A stretch of 36,142 bases of DNA. Origin: Limnofasciculus baicalensis BBK-W-15. Lineage in GTDB: Bacteria > Cyanobacteriota > Cyanobacteriia > Cyanobacteriales > Coleofasciculaceae. Location: the NCBI RefSeq assembly GCF_024178385.1, contig NZ_JAMZMM010000005.1, positions 1-36,142 on the forward strand, in the 5' to 3' direction. Numbering within the stretch: the stretch's first letter is position 1; each line of letters starts with the position of its first letter. Below are positions 8,879 through 17,701 of the stretch, in pieces. Under the pieces are notes generated by a model. The model did not search any database and was not told the origin of the DNA. It saw only the letters and a program-made list of their open reading frames with translations. The position numbers and the translations under genes are program-made.

Positions 8879-10348
8879 ATGCCATTATCCTTTTGCCGAG
8901 GCATCATGCTGGGGAATATGCTCGATCAACTACCATCAAGAGAAAAGCTACTGCGGGAAATCGTAAGTCTCCGTCAAGAAGTCAAACTTCTCAAGCAGGA
9001 AAAGGCTGATCTAGAAATTGTACTCGAAACCATGACGGAACATTCCGACGTGGTTGAATCTCATTTGCAAAATCAGGCAGAGGAAACGATTAAGGAAAGT
9101 GAAAAAAGGCTAATTCAATTCCTGGAAGCCATGCCATTGGGTATCATTGTACTCCATGTGACAGGTGAACTGTACTATGCTAATCCCATCGCTCAACAAT
9201 TAGCGGGTAGAAAAATTGTCCCAAAAGTTAAAGCCGAACATTTAATAGATATTTATTCAATTTATCGAGTCGGAAGTAATCAATTATACCCCTGCGAGCA
9301 ATTACCTATAATCAGAGCATTGCAGGGTGAAACTACAAGAGTCGATGATATCGAAATCCGCCACGATAACAAGACTATTCCCTTGGAGGTAAGAGGAACG
9401 CCAATCTTTGATGAAAAGGGTAATATTGTTTATGCGATCGCAGTTTTTCAAGATATCACGGAACGAAAAAAAGCCGAAGCAGAATCCCTCCGATTCACCA
9501 ATGAACTTTTTGAATTAAACCAATCTTTATTTCGCTTTGTCCCCCGTCAATTTCTTCAATTATTGGATAAAAAAAGTATTATCGATGTTCAATTAGGAGA
9601 TCAGGCATACAAAGAAATGTCTGTATTATTCTCCGACATCCGCGACTTCACCACCCTTTCTGAAAGTATCACACCATCAGAAAATTTCAAATTTATCAAT
9701 TCCTATTTGAGTTGCATGGAACCCGCAATTATTGAAAATAATGGATTCATTGATAAATATATCGGCGATGAAATTATGGCACTGTTTAATGGGTGTGCTG
9801 ATGATGGAGTTAAAGCAGGAATTGCCATGTTACAGCAACTCAGTCAATATAATCAAAATCGGGCTAAATCTGGCTACGTGCCGATTAAAATTGGGATTGG
9901 TATTAATACAGGTGCTTTGATGCTAGGCACAATCGGTGGCGCATCTCGTATGGATAGTACCGTAATTAGCGATACCGTCAATTTAGCCTCCCGTTTGGAG
10001 GAATTAACTAAAGATTATGGTGTATCCTTATTAATCTCTCACCATACCTTTTCTCAGCTAAAAGATGCTAATCAGTATTCCTTTCGCCTAATTGATAGAT
10101 TACAAGTCAGGGGAAAATCAGTGGCGGTAAGTGTATACGAGATTTTTGATGCTGATTTACCGGAAATTAGAGAATATAAGTTGATTACGAAAACTGCATT
10201 TGAAAAAGCCATTTTACACTACAATTTAGGTGATTTTGCTCAAGCGGCTTCTCTTATGAAAAATTGCCTAAACCTTAACCCAAAAGACTCAGTTGCTCGC
10301 ATTTATTGGACGCGATGTCAGAGTCAGATGCGAGTGTTGTATAAGTAG
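8879..10348 (+). CDS. PAS domain adenylate cyclase (class III)
   Basis: A soluble 489-residue protein. A coiled coil (about 17-80, rich in Leu/Glu/Lys) leads to a PAS domain (about 80-195, ending AVFQDITERKKAE), then a class III cyclase (about 225-400). Both metal aspartates are present (LFSDIRDFT, YIGDEIMALF), as are the ATP-type lysine in IDKYIGD, SDTVNLASRLE with the catalytic Asn/Arg, and GINTGALMLGTIGG. The C-terminal 60 residues are helical and resemble those of the neighbouring kinase-cyclase. It should make cAMP under control of a PAS-bound signal. The ATG at 8879 follows AAAGGA at good spacing; a later ATG at 8906 is possible. The linker SIIDVQLGDQ before the cyclase is shared with the divergent gene, so the two cyclase-tail modules are paralogues. 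Confidence 0.9.
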   Translation: MPLSFCRGIMLGNMLDQLPSREKLLREIVSLRQEVKLLKQEKADLEIVLETMTEHSDVVESHLQNQAEETIKESEKRLIQFLEAMPLGIIVLHVTGELYYANPIAQQLAGRKIVPKVKAEHLIDIYSIYRVGSNQLYPCEQLPIIRALQGETTRVDDIEIRHDNKTIPLEVRGTPIFDEKGNIVYAIAVFQDITERKKAEAESLRFTNELFELNQSLFRFVPRQFLQLLDKKSIIDVQLGDQAYKEMSVLFSDIRDFTTLSESITPSENFKFINSYLSCMEPAIIENNGFIDKYIGDEIMALFNGCADDGVKAGIAMLQQLSQYNQNRAKSGYVPIKIGIGINTGALMLGTIGGASRMDSTVISDTVNLASRLEELTKDYGVSLLISHHTFSQLKDANQYSFRLIDRLQVRGKSVAVSVYEIFDADLPEIREYKLITKTAFEKAILHYNLGDFAQAASLMKNCLNLNPKDSVARIYWTRCQSQMRVLYK

Positions 10349-10522
10349 TTATTGGTTATTGGTTATTGGTCATTGGTTATTGGTTATTTGTTGTTTATTT
10401 TGACAGAACAACAAAACACTAACACTTAATAAGTGTGACAGGCGAGATGGATGTTCTAATAACAAACAACCAATAACCAATAACAAACAACAAACAACCA
10501 ATAACAAACAACCAATAACTAA
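10349..10522. repeat. AT-rich inverted array of TTATTGG units between convergent genes
   Basis: From 10349 a run of TTATTGGTTATTGG units reads left to right, and from about 10458 to 10520 the complementary CCAATAACCAATAAC units follow, so the transcript could fold into a long, imperfect hairpin. The middle has a degenerate copy of the ACAGGC-type hairpin seen at 21201 and 24740. It separates the convergent cyclase gene and the small membrane protein gene. Confidence 0.75.
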
Positions 10523-10894
10523 TTACTCAAAACTATCCAAATCTAATGCTTTAGATCCCCCTCTTTCCAACTCACCTAAAAGTTTACCCAATTGTGACCA
10601 AATTAGCGAACCAATGAATAAGGTTAGAGGTATTGAGATAGCGTAACCTAAGGACATGGGAAGGCTGAAAATCTCTAACCCAGCAGAAAGGAATACACAA
10701 ATACCAACACAAATACCAACAAATGGTACAAATAACTGATTTCCTCTCATTTCTACCAGATTACGAGTAGAACGATTTTTGCTCCATTCCTGTACCTTCT
10801 GTTTGAGGGTAGCTTCAAAAGCTGCACCACAGGTAATTCCAGCAAACAAACCGACAACTAGCAGAAAATATGGCGGCTCCGGCAAAATATACAC
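10523..10894 (-). CDS. Small membrane protein of unknown function
   Basis: 123 residues with about three hydrophobic segments: residues 8-25 (YFLLVVGLFAGITCGAAF), about 50-70 (FVPFVGICVGICVFLSAGL) and about 75-98 (ISIPLTLFIGSLIW). The charged loop between the first two is rich in Lys/Arg and should face the cytoplasm. The tail GGSKALDLDSFE is acidic. GGGAG about ten bases upstream supports the start at 10894. The family was not recognised. It stands alone, convergent with the cyclase gene, and its own promoter would lie just before the palindrome at 10987. Confidence 0.65.
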   Translation of the reverse strand: MYILPEPPYFLLVVGLFAGITCGAAFEATLKQKVQEWSKNRSTRNLVEMRGNQLFVPFVGICVGICVFLSAGLEIFSLPMSLGYAISIPLTLFIGSLIWSQLGKLLGELERGGSKALDLDSFE

Positions 10895-10986
10895 GAAAAA
10901 CTCCCAGTGTGAAAAAATACGCCAGATCTTAGATTACAGAAAAAAGGGAACAGGCAAGAAGGTTTTACAGCACATTGCCACACACC

Positions 10987-11019
10987 AGAAACCCGGTTTC
11001 TTTAAGAAACCGGGTTTCT
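10987..11019. repeat. Perfect 16-bp palindromic repeat (AGAAACCCGG family)
   Basis: AGAAACCCGGTTTCTT (10987-11002) and its exact complement AAGAAACCGGGTTTCT (11004-11019) meet at a single central base. Each arm is itself almost a palindrome. It lies downstream of the peroxidase remnant. Family members lie at 11515-11547 and 18093-18135, and a single arm near 5090. Confidence 0.85.
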
Positions 11020-11073
11020 CTGTACCTCACATACCTGAAAATTGCTGTGTTAACTATTAGTCCAGTAATTAGC

Positions 11074-11451
11074 TTACAGTTTCTCACCCTTGCGCAAAAG
11101 TCGCAAACCGCCACCCAAAACGCCAAGGGCGAAGAGAGAGAAGGCAGCCGAAGGCTCCGGTGCTTCCTTGGCAATGAAGGCGTTATCCTGAATATTGGTA
11201 ATCGTAGAGTTGCGGCGGATAATATCAGAGAGGCGAGTAGTGTCAATATCTGGTGCTAAACTCAGCAAATCAGAGTCATTTAGGTAAAAGAAGCGATCGC
11301 CATCGCGGGCGCGTCGGAAGCGATCTGAGATAATGGTATTGAAGAGTTCACCGACTGAGCCACCATTAACCGGATCTTCAGCAATGCCTCCCATCCAGAG
11401 ATCCACAAGCTCGATATTATCTTGCCCATTTGTAGTGCCCTGGATCTTATT
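11074..11451 (-). pseudogene. Truncated animal-type haem peroxidase ending in a PEP-CTERM anchor
   Basis: The reverse strand reads TTNGQDNIELVDLWMGGIAE, then GGSVGELFNTIISDRFRRAR, DGDRFFY and TRLSDIIRRNSTITNIQDN. This is the C-terminal end of the animal haem peroxidase (peroxinectin-like) family, where DLWVGGLAED, QFxRLRDGDRF and IIxRNT are standard. It ends in PEPSAAFSLFALGVLGGG followed by basic LRLLRKGEKL, a PEP-CTERM signal for exosortase-type sorting. The open frame stops at a TAA at 11452-11454, and the several hundred residues carrying the haem ligands are missing, so only about 125 residues survive. A GTG start at 11406 would give 110 residues but is unlikely to make a working enzyme. 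Confidence 0.8.
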
Positions 11452-11514
11452 TTACTTCACAGAAATTTCACAAATAAAGAGTAATCTGGAGGATTTGTAA
11501 AAATTGACAGCCTG

Positions 11515-11547
11515 AGAATCCCGGTTCCTTTGAGGAACCGGGATTCT
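11515..11547. terminator. 15-bp hairpin, GC-rich, possible terminator-like repeat
   Basis: AGAATCCCGGTTCCT (11515-11529), loop TTG, AGGAACCGGGATTCT (11533-11547), a perfect stem. It is a diverged member of the AGAAACCCGG palindrome family and lies 45 bp before msrP. No T-run follows, so termination is uncertain. It could also act as an RNA hairpin in the msrP leader. Confidence 0.5.
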
Positions 11548-11592
11548 TGTGGCTCCGGAATGATTTAAGATTTAATTAGGAGCGCGATTAAG

Positions 11593-12621
11593 ATGGCAGT
11601 ACAGCCCAAATCGCCAATTAACAACAACCATAAGGCTTTTTACTCAATGACGACTATCCGCGTACCCAAAGCATGGGAAATCCCTGAAACAGAAGTAACT
11701 CCCGAAGCCATCTATTTCAATCGGCGTAGATTCTTGAAAACCTTAGTGGGTGCAAGCATCCTCCCAATTCTAGGGTGTCAGTCTTCCTCCCAACCAGATC
11801 AAAAGCTGGTTGCTACTATAGATTTAGCCAAATTATCAGTTAAAACAAATCCTGCCTTCGCCAAAGTCGATCGCCCGATTACCACGGAACTACTAGCGGC
11901 ACGGTATAATAACTATTATGAATTTGGCACGGGTAAATCTATTTGGCAAGCAGCCCAATCTTTGCCGACAGAAGATTGGAAAGTTGAAGTGACTGGAAGT
12001 GTAAAAAATCCCCGTACCTACGATCTAGATGATTTAATCAAAAAATTTCCCTTAGAAGAAAGAATCTATCGGTTTCGCTGTGTAGAAGCTTGGTCCATGG
12101 TATTACCATGGATTGGCTTTCCGATGAAATTATTAATGGCGGAAGTTGAACCTACCTCGAAAGCTAAATTCGTCCGGTTTACCTCCTACGATAATCCTGA
12201 AACTAGAGTTGGTCCATCTTGGACTTTAAGTGGTAATTTGCCTTGGCCTTATACTGAAAGTTTAACCTTGGCAGAAATGGCGAACGATCTCGCTTTTTTT
12301 GCTGTTGGTATCTACGGTCATATTTTACCAAAACAGCACGGTGCGCCAATTAGAGAAGTTGTGCCTTGGAAGTATGGTTTTAAGGGGGCAAAATCTATTG
12401 TCAAAATTGAGTTTGTGGAGAGTCAACCATCGACATTCTGGCATACATTAGTGCCAGATGAATATGATTTTGAGGCTAATGTTAATCCTAGCAAGCCTCA
12501 CCCGCGTTGGTCTCAAGCGACAGAAAAGTTTGTCGGGGCTGTCAAAGATTTTTCCTGGGAAAAACGAGATACGCTTCCTTATAACGGATATGGGGAGTAT
12601 GTGGCGAGTTTGTATAGTTAA
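11593..12621 (+). CDS. msrP: Protein-methionine-sulfoxide reductase catalytic subunit MsrP (YedY)
   Basis: A molybdopterin enzyme that reduces methionine sulfoxide in exported proteins. A twin-arginine signal (NRRRFLKTLVGASILPILGC) sits near residue 45, so the folded protein should be exported by Tat; the following Cys could be lipidated. The sulfite-oxidase fold is shown by the cofactor cysteine in FRCVEAWSMVLPWIG, and by SYDNPETR, LPKQHGAPIREVVPWKYGFK and SIVKIEF. Length 342 fits. AGGAG lies 11 bases before the ATG at 11593; a second ATG at 11647 (MTTIRVPKAWEIPE) matches where many homologues start. No msrQ haem membrane subunit is next to it, so the electron donor must be encoded elsewhere or differ. 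trpF follows after 112 bp. Confidence 0.92.
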   Translation: MAVQPKSPINNNHKAFYSMTTIRVPKAWEIPETEVTPEAIYFNRRRFLKTLVGASILPILGCQSSSQPDQKLVATIDLAKLSVKTNPAFAKVDRPITTELLAARYNNYYEFGTGKSIWQAAQSLPTEDWKVEVTGSVKNPRTYDLDDLIKKFPLEERIYRFRCVEAWSMVLPWIGFPMKLLMAEVEPTSKAKFVRFTSYDNPETRVGPSWTLSGNLPWPYTESLTLAEMANDLAFFAVGIYGHILPKQHGAPIREVVPWKYGFKGAKSIVKIEFVESQPSTFWHTLVPDEYDFEANVNPSKPHPRWSQATEKFVGAVKDFSWEKRDTLPYNGYGEYVASLYS

Positions 12622-12733
12622 CAGGTAAGAGGTAAGAGGTTAGAAGTTAGAGGAAATATAAGGCTGGGTGGGTTTGGAGAGGGGAAACCAATGAATCTTA
12701 AACTGATCGTAAAATTCGATAATTCTTACACCT

Positions 12734-13369
12734 ATGCGAGTTAAAATTTGTGGCATTACGAAACCAGATCAAGGTAACGCGATCGCCAAATTGGGAGCAA
12801 CGGCTTTAGGTTTTATTTCTGTACCTTCCTCTCCCCGTTACGTCACCTCAGCTCAAATTAGATCTATAGTAGAAAATTTACAGGTTTCAGTCGATCGAAT
12901 TGGCGTATTTGCCAATAGCAATATTGAAGATATTTGTCAAATTGTTGACGAAGCAAATCTGAGTGCGGTTCAACTACATGGTAGTGAATCCATTGAATTT
13001 TGCACTCAACTGCGCCAATTCTTACCAAAAATAGAAATTATCAAAGCATTGAGGGTAAAAACACCAGAATCTTTAAAAGAAGCTGACACTTATGCTAGTT
13101 ATGTCGATACCCTCCTACTAGATGCTTATCATCCTCAACAGTTAGGGGGAACTGGTATAACTTTAGATTGGAAAACTTTAGAGAAATTCCACCCTAGGTA
13201 TCCTTGGTTTCTGGCAGGTGGATTGACACCATCTAATATATTAGATGCCTTGAAGTTATTACAACCGACTGGAATTGATCTATCTAGTGGTGTTGAACGA
13301 TATCCTGGAGATAAGGATTTAGATAAAGTAGCGTTGCTATTGGAGAGAGTGAGATTTTTGAATCAGTAG
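12734..13369 (+). CDS. trpF: Phosphoribosylanthranilate isomerase
   Basis: Catalyses the Amadori rearrangement of phosphoribosylanthranilate in tryptophan synthesis. The 211-residue product has the whole (beta/alpha)8 barrel. [13 protein letters not shown] holds the catalytic cysteine, VQLHGSE and [15 protein letters not shown] include the catalytic aspartate and phosphate loop, and [12 protein letters not shown] and GIDLSSGVE complete the phosphate site. No other trp gene is nearby, the usual scattered arrangement in cyanobacteria. It is downstream of msrP but separated by AGGTAAGAGG-type repeats, so co-transcription is possible but not shown. Confidence 0.96.
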   Translation: MRVKICGITKPDQGNAIAKLGATALGFISVPSSPRYVTSAQIRSIVENLQVSVDRIGVFANSNIEDICQIVDEANLSAVQLHGSESIEFCTQLRQFLPKIEIIKALRVKTPESLKEADTYASYVDTLLLDAYHPQQLGGTGITLDWKTLEKFHPRYPWFLAGGLTPSNILDALKLLQPTGIDLSSGVERYPGDKDLDKVALLLERVRFLNQ

Positions 13370-13372
13370 GTT

Positions 13373-13495
13373 GTTATTTGTTGTTGGTTGTTGGTTGGTT
13401 GCTCTAGTAGAGGAGTATAGCCTGTCACGGCTATAAGTTGTTTGAGCAACAATTAGCTTAACAATTGCCTGAGAGCCAATTGCCAACAACCAATA
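13373..13495. repeat. AT-rich inverted repeat array between trpF and the signalling operon
   Basis: TTGTTGGTTGTTGG units after the trpF stop are answered by GCCAACAACCAATA at about 13480-13495. The centre has short hairpins (GCCTGTCACGGC, GTTTGAGCAAC and CAATTGCCTGAGAGCCAATTG-like). It has the same architecture as the arrays at 10349 and 17583: complementary AT-rich arms around variable small palindromes. Confidence 0.65.
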
Positions 13496-13612
13496 TCATA
13501 CTTTTGGATAAAATCAGTGATCCAATCATGGCAATGTAAGTGATGTAAAACCTATTTTAATCATGATATGAACCATAGAATAAAATCTTTGAATTGGCAA
13601 AAGCAAGGTGCG

Positions 13613-15547
13613 ATGAAAATCCTGCTGATAGAAGATGATGAGCGATTCAGCCTAATCCTAGTCAATGCGATAACGAAGCAAAATTATATTATAGATGTCG
13701 TTAAGAATAGTGAAGAAGCGTTACACTTCTTGAAGTCAACCACCTACGATTTGTTGCTACTCGACATCGTTTTGCCCGGTATAGATGGGATTACGTTTTG
13801 TCGCCAATTACGCTCCCGTGGTGTAAATCTACCGCTCCTGTTACTCACAGCCCGAGATGATAGTACCGACAAGGTAAAAGGCTTGGATGCTGGTGCGGAT
13901 GACTATCTGGTTAAACCCTTTAACATAGAGGAGTTATTCGCCAGAATTCGCGCTCTACTGCGGCGGCGGAATACGCCAATTTTTCCCCAGTTAATATGGG
14001 GAAACTTATGTCTTATTGTCGGGACAAATACTGTTACCTATCGCGATATATTATTGCCGCTTACAGCGAAAGAATATGCTCTTTTGGATCTGTTTATACG
14101 ATACCCACGTCGGATATTTAGGGCTGATGACTTGATCCAAAGTGTGTGGGATTTTGAAGAGCCGCCGACTGAAAGTACCATTCGCTCTCACATTCGAGGA
14201 TTGCGAAATAAACTCAAAGCAGCAGGAGGTAGTCCTAATTTAATCGAGACAGTTTATGGGATAGGCTATCGCCTCAATGAGAAAGAAGAAATTCCCGAGG
14301 TTAGGGAGGATTTGAGCGAAGTGACTCCCCCCCTCGAAACTGAAAAATTAGACAAGATTAAAGACAAAGATGAGCAAATTTTAGCAGCACTAGCTAGAAG
14401 TTGGGCACAATTTAGGGCAAGTATTTTTGAGGATATTGATTTATTAGAGCGTGCGATAGATGGGGCGGGCGAAGCCATCGCAGAAACTCAGAAATCTCCA
14501 ACTAGATCGTTAATACCCCAAGCGATTACAACCGCTCATAACTTAGTAGGATTATTGGGTAGCTTATCCTTATCTGAAGCCGCCAAAATTTGTCGCGAGA
14601 TTGAGCGGTTATTGCGAAGAATAACCAAACCAAATCTTAAGGAAAGTTCCCAGATTTGTAAGTTAATAAAAACCCTACGTCAGGTACTAGAAGAGTCGGA
14701 ATCTATCGGAGGAAATAGGGCGAGATTAACTTCACCTAAAATAGAGCGATTGTATCCTCTAGTATTAATTATTGATCGGGATCTGGAACTCACGGAAGAT
14801 TTGTATCAACTTGGCAATAATTGGGGACTTCAGATTGAAGTAGCCTCCAGCCTATCTTACGGTAGACAACAAATTCAAAAGCTACATCCAGACTTAATTA
14901 TTTTAGAAATTCATAATGATAATGAAGAGACTCTAACACTACTCAATGAATTAAATTCTATGAATCCCCGCATCCCGGTTATTATCCTAACAACACGGGG
15001 AGAATTGAGCGATCGTCTAGAAGCATCAAAATCTGACGCAGTGGCATTTCTGCGCAAACCTTTCTCTCTAGAAAAAGTGCTAATTATCATCAATCAAGTG
15101 CTACAAAAATCTTCTTCTCTATCTGGAACAATATTAATTGTCGATGACGATCCTAAATTTATATCACTCGTAAAAAATAGATTAATATCACAAAATCTGC
15201 AAATCAGAACTCTCTCCAATCCCCAAGAATTCTGGGAAACTCTGGAAAGTGTTTCACCGGATCTGCTCATTTTAGATTTAGAAATGCCTAATATCAACGG
15301 GATAAATTTGTGTAAAGTTGTTCGGAACGATCCAAACTGGTACGATCTGCCCATCCTATTTATCTCCGCTTACATGAATCAAGCTAATATAACCAAAATT
15401 GTTGCGGCTGGTGCTGACGATTTCCTCAGTAAATCAGATTTGAATTTAGAATTGCAGCCTCGTGTCTTTAGTCACTTGCAGCGGGTGCAAAGATTAAGAA
15501 AAATAACGGAAATCAGAAGAGGTGCATTAGTTAGTGCTAATCTATAG
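13613..15547 (+). CDS. Multidomain response regulator: receiver, winged helix, HPt, two receivers
   Basis: A start at 13613 (MKILLIEDDERFS) matches OmpR-type regulators and follows AAGG; an ATG at 13568 would add 15 residues. In the 644-residue product, receiver 1 has D51 (LLLLDIVLPG) and K101 (LVKPF). A winged-helix DNA-binding domain (about 120-223) ends GIGYRLN. A histidine phosphotransfer domain follows with H309 in TTAHNLVGLLGSLSL. Receiver 2 (about 382-498) has Glu432 where the phosphorylated Asp belongs, so it looks permanently 'on' or non-phosphorylated. Receiver 3 (from about 505) has D555 in LILDLEMPN and K607. It would be the DNA-binding output of a phosphorelay. The histidine kinase gene starts 26 bp downstream, almost surely in the same operon. 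Confidence 0.9.
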   Translation: MKILLIEDDERFSLILVNAITKQNYIIDVVKNSEEALHFLKSTTYDLLLLDIVLPGIDGITFCRQLRSRGVNLPLLLLTARDDSTDKVKGLDAGADDYLVKPFNIEELFARIRALLRRRNTPIFPQLIWGNLCLIVGTNTVTYRDILLPLTAKEYALLDLFIRYPRRIFRADDLIQSVWDFEEPPTESTIRSHIRGLRNKLKAAGGSPNLIETVYGIGYRLNEKEEIPEVREDLSEVTPPLETEKLDKIKDKDEQILAALARSWAQFRASIFEDIDLLERAIDGAGEAIAETQKSPTRSLIPQAITTAHNLVGLLGSLSLSEAAKICREIERLLRRITKPNLKESSQICKLIKTLRQVLEESESIGGNRARLTSPKIERLYPLVLIIDRDLELTEDLYQLGNNWGLQIEVASSLSYGRQQIQKLHPDLIILEIHNDNEETLTLLNELNSMNPRIPVIILTTRGELSDRLEASKSDAVAFLRKPFSLEKVLIIINQVLQKSSSLSGTILIVDDDPKFISLVKNRLISQNLQIRTLSNPQEFWETLESVSPDLLILDLEMPNINGINLCKVVRNDPNWYDLPILFISAYMNQANITKIVAAGADDFLSKSDLNLELQPRVFSHLQRVQRLRKITEIRRGALVSANL

Positions 15548-15569
15548 ATAGAGACCTTCTATCTATAGA
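15541..15569. promoter_or_regulatory. Perfect 12-bp intercistronic hairpin over a stop codon and just before the next start
   Basis: TCTATAGATAGA (15541-15552), loop GACCT, TCTATCTATAGA (15558-15569). The left arm contains the stop codon of the regulator gene and the right arm ends four bases before the kinase ATG at 15574. The stem is AT-rich and has no T-run, so it is not a classical terminator. It could cover the ribosome entry region of the kinase. Its function is inferred from position only. Confidence 0.6.
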
Positions 15570-15573
15570 TTCT

Positions 15574-17559
15574 ATGGACAGTTGTACGGATTATATTAAC
15601 TCTGGCGTTGACATTAGCGATCCTAACGGCGATCTTAGCTTTCGGAAGCAAGCTGAAACGGCTCTCCAAGGAGGTTTAGAACTAAAAGTTCAGCAACAAA
15701 TTGCTGAATTAGAACAAGCTAACGAAAGACTCCGAAAAAGTGACCAACCGTTTCGAGCTATTTTTGAAGGAGCAGCGATTGGCATTGATATTTTCGATCC
15801 CAATGGTAAGTTTATTGAAGTTAATCAAAAGTTTTGTAATATTTTGGGCTATAGTTGGTCAGAATTGGAAGGACATAGTTGTCTGGATCTAACTCATCCA
15901 GATGATATACAACTGACTTTAGACAATTTGGAATATATCTGCTCTGGTAAGGGATGGTCATGTTCTTTTGAAAAACGCTTTATCCACAAACAAGGTAACA
16001 TTGTCTGGACTAATTTAACTGTGTCACCGTTGCCGGAGCCGTCTGGAGAAATTAATCATTTGATCGCAGTGGTTGAAGATATCACCGCTCGCAAACAAAC
16101 AGAAGAAGCACTACAAACCAGCGAACGGAAACTCAAGGCATTTCTTAATAATATTCCTGATATTGCATGGATCAAAGATAAAGATCAACGATATATCGCA
16201 GTCAACGAAGAATTAGGCAGAGTTTTTGGAGTTAAACCAGAAGACGTAGTGGGTAAAAATGATTTTAAAATATGTCATCCCCATCTCGCCGAAAAATTTA
16301 GAAATGATACTCTTGATGTGATGAGATCTCGTGAGCAAAAATCTTTTGAGACTAAAATAGTAGATTCAAAAAATAATATTAGATGGTTTGAATCTATTAA
16401 AAATCCCATTTATGACAGTCAAGGAAAAGTAATTGGTACGGTGGGGATTGCTCGTGATATCACTGAACGGAAGAGAATTGAAGTGGAACTCAGAACAAGC
16501 CAAGAGAAATATAAAACTCTTTTTGAGATCTTGCCTATTGGTGTTTGTATTACCGACAACCTAGGAGATATTATTGAAGCAAACCTGGCTTCAAAACAGA
16601 TATTAGGGCTATCCGGTAATAGTAAAATCAACTATGAATATGAGGAAAAAGGATTGCAATTCATTGGTAAAAATGGCAAGATAATGGAATCGTCAGAATT
16701 GACTTGTGTGAGAGCATTAAGAGAGAAGAGAACCATTAAAGAGCAAGAAACGTTGATTGTTAATTCCAATGGAGAAAGTACTTGGGTAAGTATAAGCGCT
16801 GCGCCCATTCCATTGAGTAATTATGGGGTAGCGATCGCTTATGTTGACATCACAGATCGCAAAAAAGCGGAACACATGAAAGATGAGTTTCTGGCAATTA
16901 CTAGTCATGAACTTCGGACTCCTCTGACATCCCTAATGGGTGCATTAGGATTATTGGGAACTGGGCAACTCGGCGCACTAACTGAACAAGGTCAAAAATT
17001 ATTGGATTTCGCATTATTAGACACAGAAAGGTTAATGCGTATGGTGAAAAATCTCCTGGATCTACAGAGTTTGAAATTTAGTAAAAATGCGATAAAATCT
17101 AGAAATTGTGAAATTACTGACTTGGTTGATAGAGCGATAACTTTGATTGGGCCAATAGCTGAGAAAACTGGAATTAATCTATCTGTGACAACGATTACAG
17201 GCACTATATGGGCGGATGGCGATCGCATCCTCCAAGTTTTGACAAACTTACTGGAAAATGCGATTAAGTTTTCCCCGCCACAAACTACCATCTGCCTCAG
17301 TGCCCAACAACAGGAGAATCAGATCTTATTTAAACTTAAAGATCGAGGAAGGGGAATTCCTTCTGATAAAATAGAAAGTATATTTGCACCATTTGAACAA
17401 GTTGATGTATCCGACTCTCGTTCCCGTAAAGGTACGGGATTGGGTTTAGCCATCTGTCGTAGCATCGTCGAACAACATCAGGGACATATTTGGGTTGAAA
17501 GTACTCTCGGAATGGGCAGTACATTTTGTTTTACTCTGCCGTTAGGAAATAAAAAGTAG
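15574..17559 (+). CDS. Three-PAS sensor histidine kinase
   Basis: A 661-residue cytoplasmic kinase with no obvious membrane segment. After a short coiled coil there are three PAS domains: about 55-175 (ending VVEDITARKQTEEA), about 180-300 (ending VGIARDITERKRIE) and about 305-425 (ending VAYVDITDRKKAEH). HisKA has H445 in ITSHELRTPLTSL. The HATPase has QVLTNLLENAIKFSPP, LKDRGRGIPSDKI, and GTGLGLAICRSIVEQHQGHI, so it is complete. It should phosphorylate the receiver protein encoded immediately upstream (26-bp gap) and perhaps the single receiver downstream. The PAS ligands cannot be told from sequence. The start has no Shine-Dalgarno sequence and lies right after a strong hairpin. Confidence 0.92.
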   Translation: MDSCTDYINSGVDISDPNGDLSFRKQAETALQGGLELKVQQQIAELEQANERLRKSDQPFRAIFEGAAIGIDIFDPNGKFIEVNQKFCNILGYSWSELEGHSCLDLTHPDDIQLTLDNLEYICSGKGWSCSFEKRFIHKQGNIVWTNLTVSPLPEPSGEINHLIAVVEDITARKQTEEALQTSERKLKAFLNNIPDIAWIKDKDQRYIAVNEELGRVFGVKPEDVVGKNDFKICHPHLAEKFRNDTLDVMRSREQKSFETKIVDSKNNIRWFESIKNPIYDSQGKVIGTVGIARDITERKRIEVELRTSQEKYKTLFEILPIGVCITDNLGDIIEANLASKQILGLSGNSKINYEYEEKGLQFIGKNGKIMESSELTCVRALREKRTIKEQETLIVNSNGESTWVSISAAPIPLSNYGVAIAYVDITDRKKAEHMKDEFLAITSHELRTPLTSLMGALGLLGTGQLGALTEQGQKLLDFALLDTERLMRMVKNLLDLQSLKFSKNAIKSRNCEITDLVDRAITLIGPIAEKTGINLSVTTITGTIWADGDRILQVLTNLLENAIKFSPPQTTICLSAQQQENQILFKLKDRGRGIPSDKIESIFAPFEQVDVSDSRSRKGTGLGLAICRSIVEQHQGHIWVESTLGMGSTFCFTLPLGNKK

Positions 17560-17582
17560 GGAGTGGGAATTATGGAATAGGG

Positions 17583-17700
17583 TGTTGGTTGTAGGCAAGT
17601 GGCTCTGAGCCACTTGTTATTGCTTATTGATTATTTGTCGGTTTTATAGCCAACAACCAATAATCAACAACCAACAAACAACAACCGATAAATAACAACC
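17583..17700. repeat. AT-rich inverted array around a perfect 9-bp hairpin
   Basis: TTGGTTG-type units (about 17583-17590) and the complementary CAACCAATAATCAACAACC run (about 17655-17700) enclose CAAGTGGCT-CTG-AGCCACTTG, a perfect 9-bp stem. The array runs to within a base or two of the start codon of the next receiver gene, so the leader of that gene is entirely repeat sequence. Confidence 0.7.
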
Positions 17701-17701
17701 A

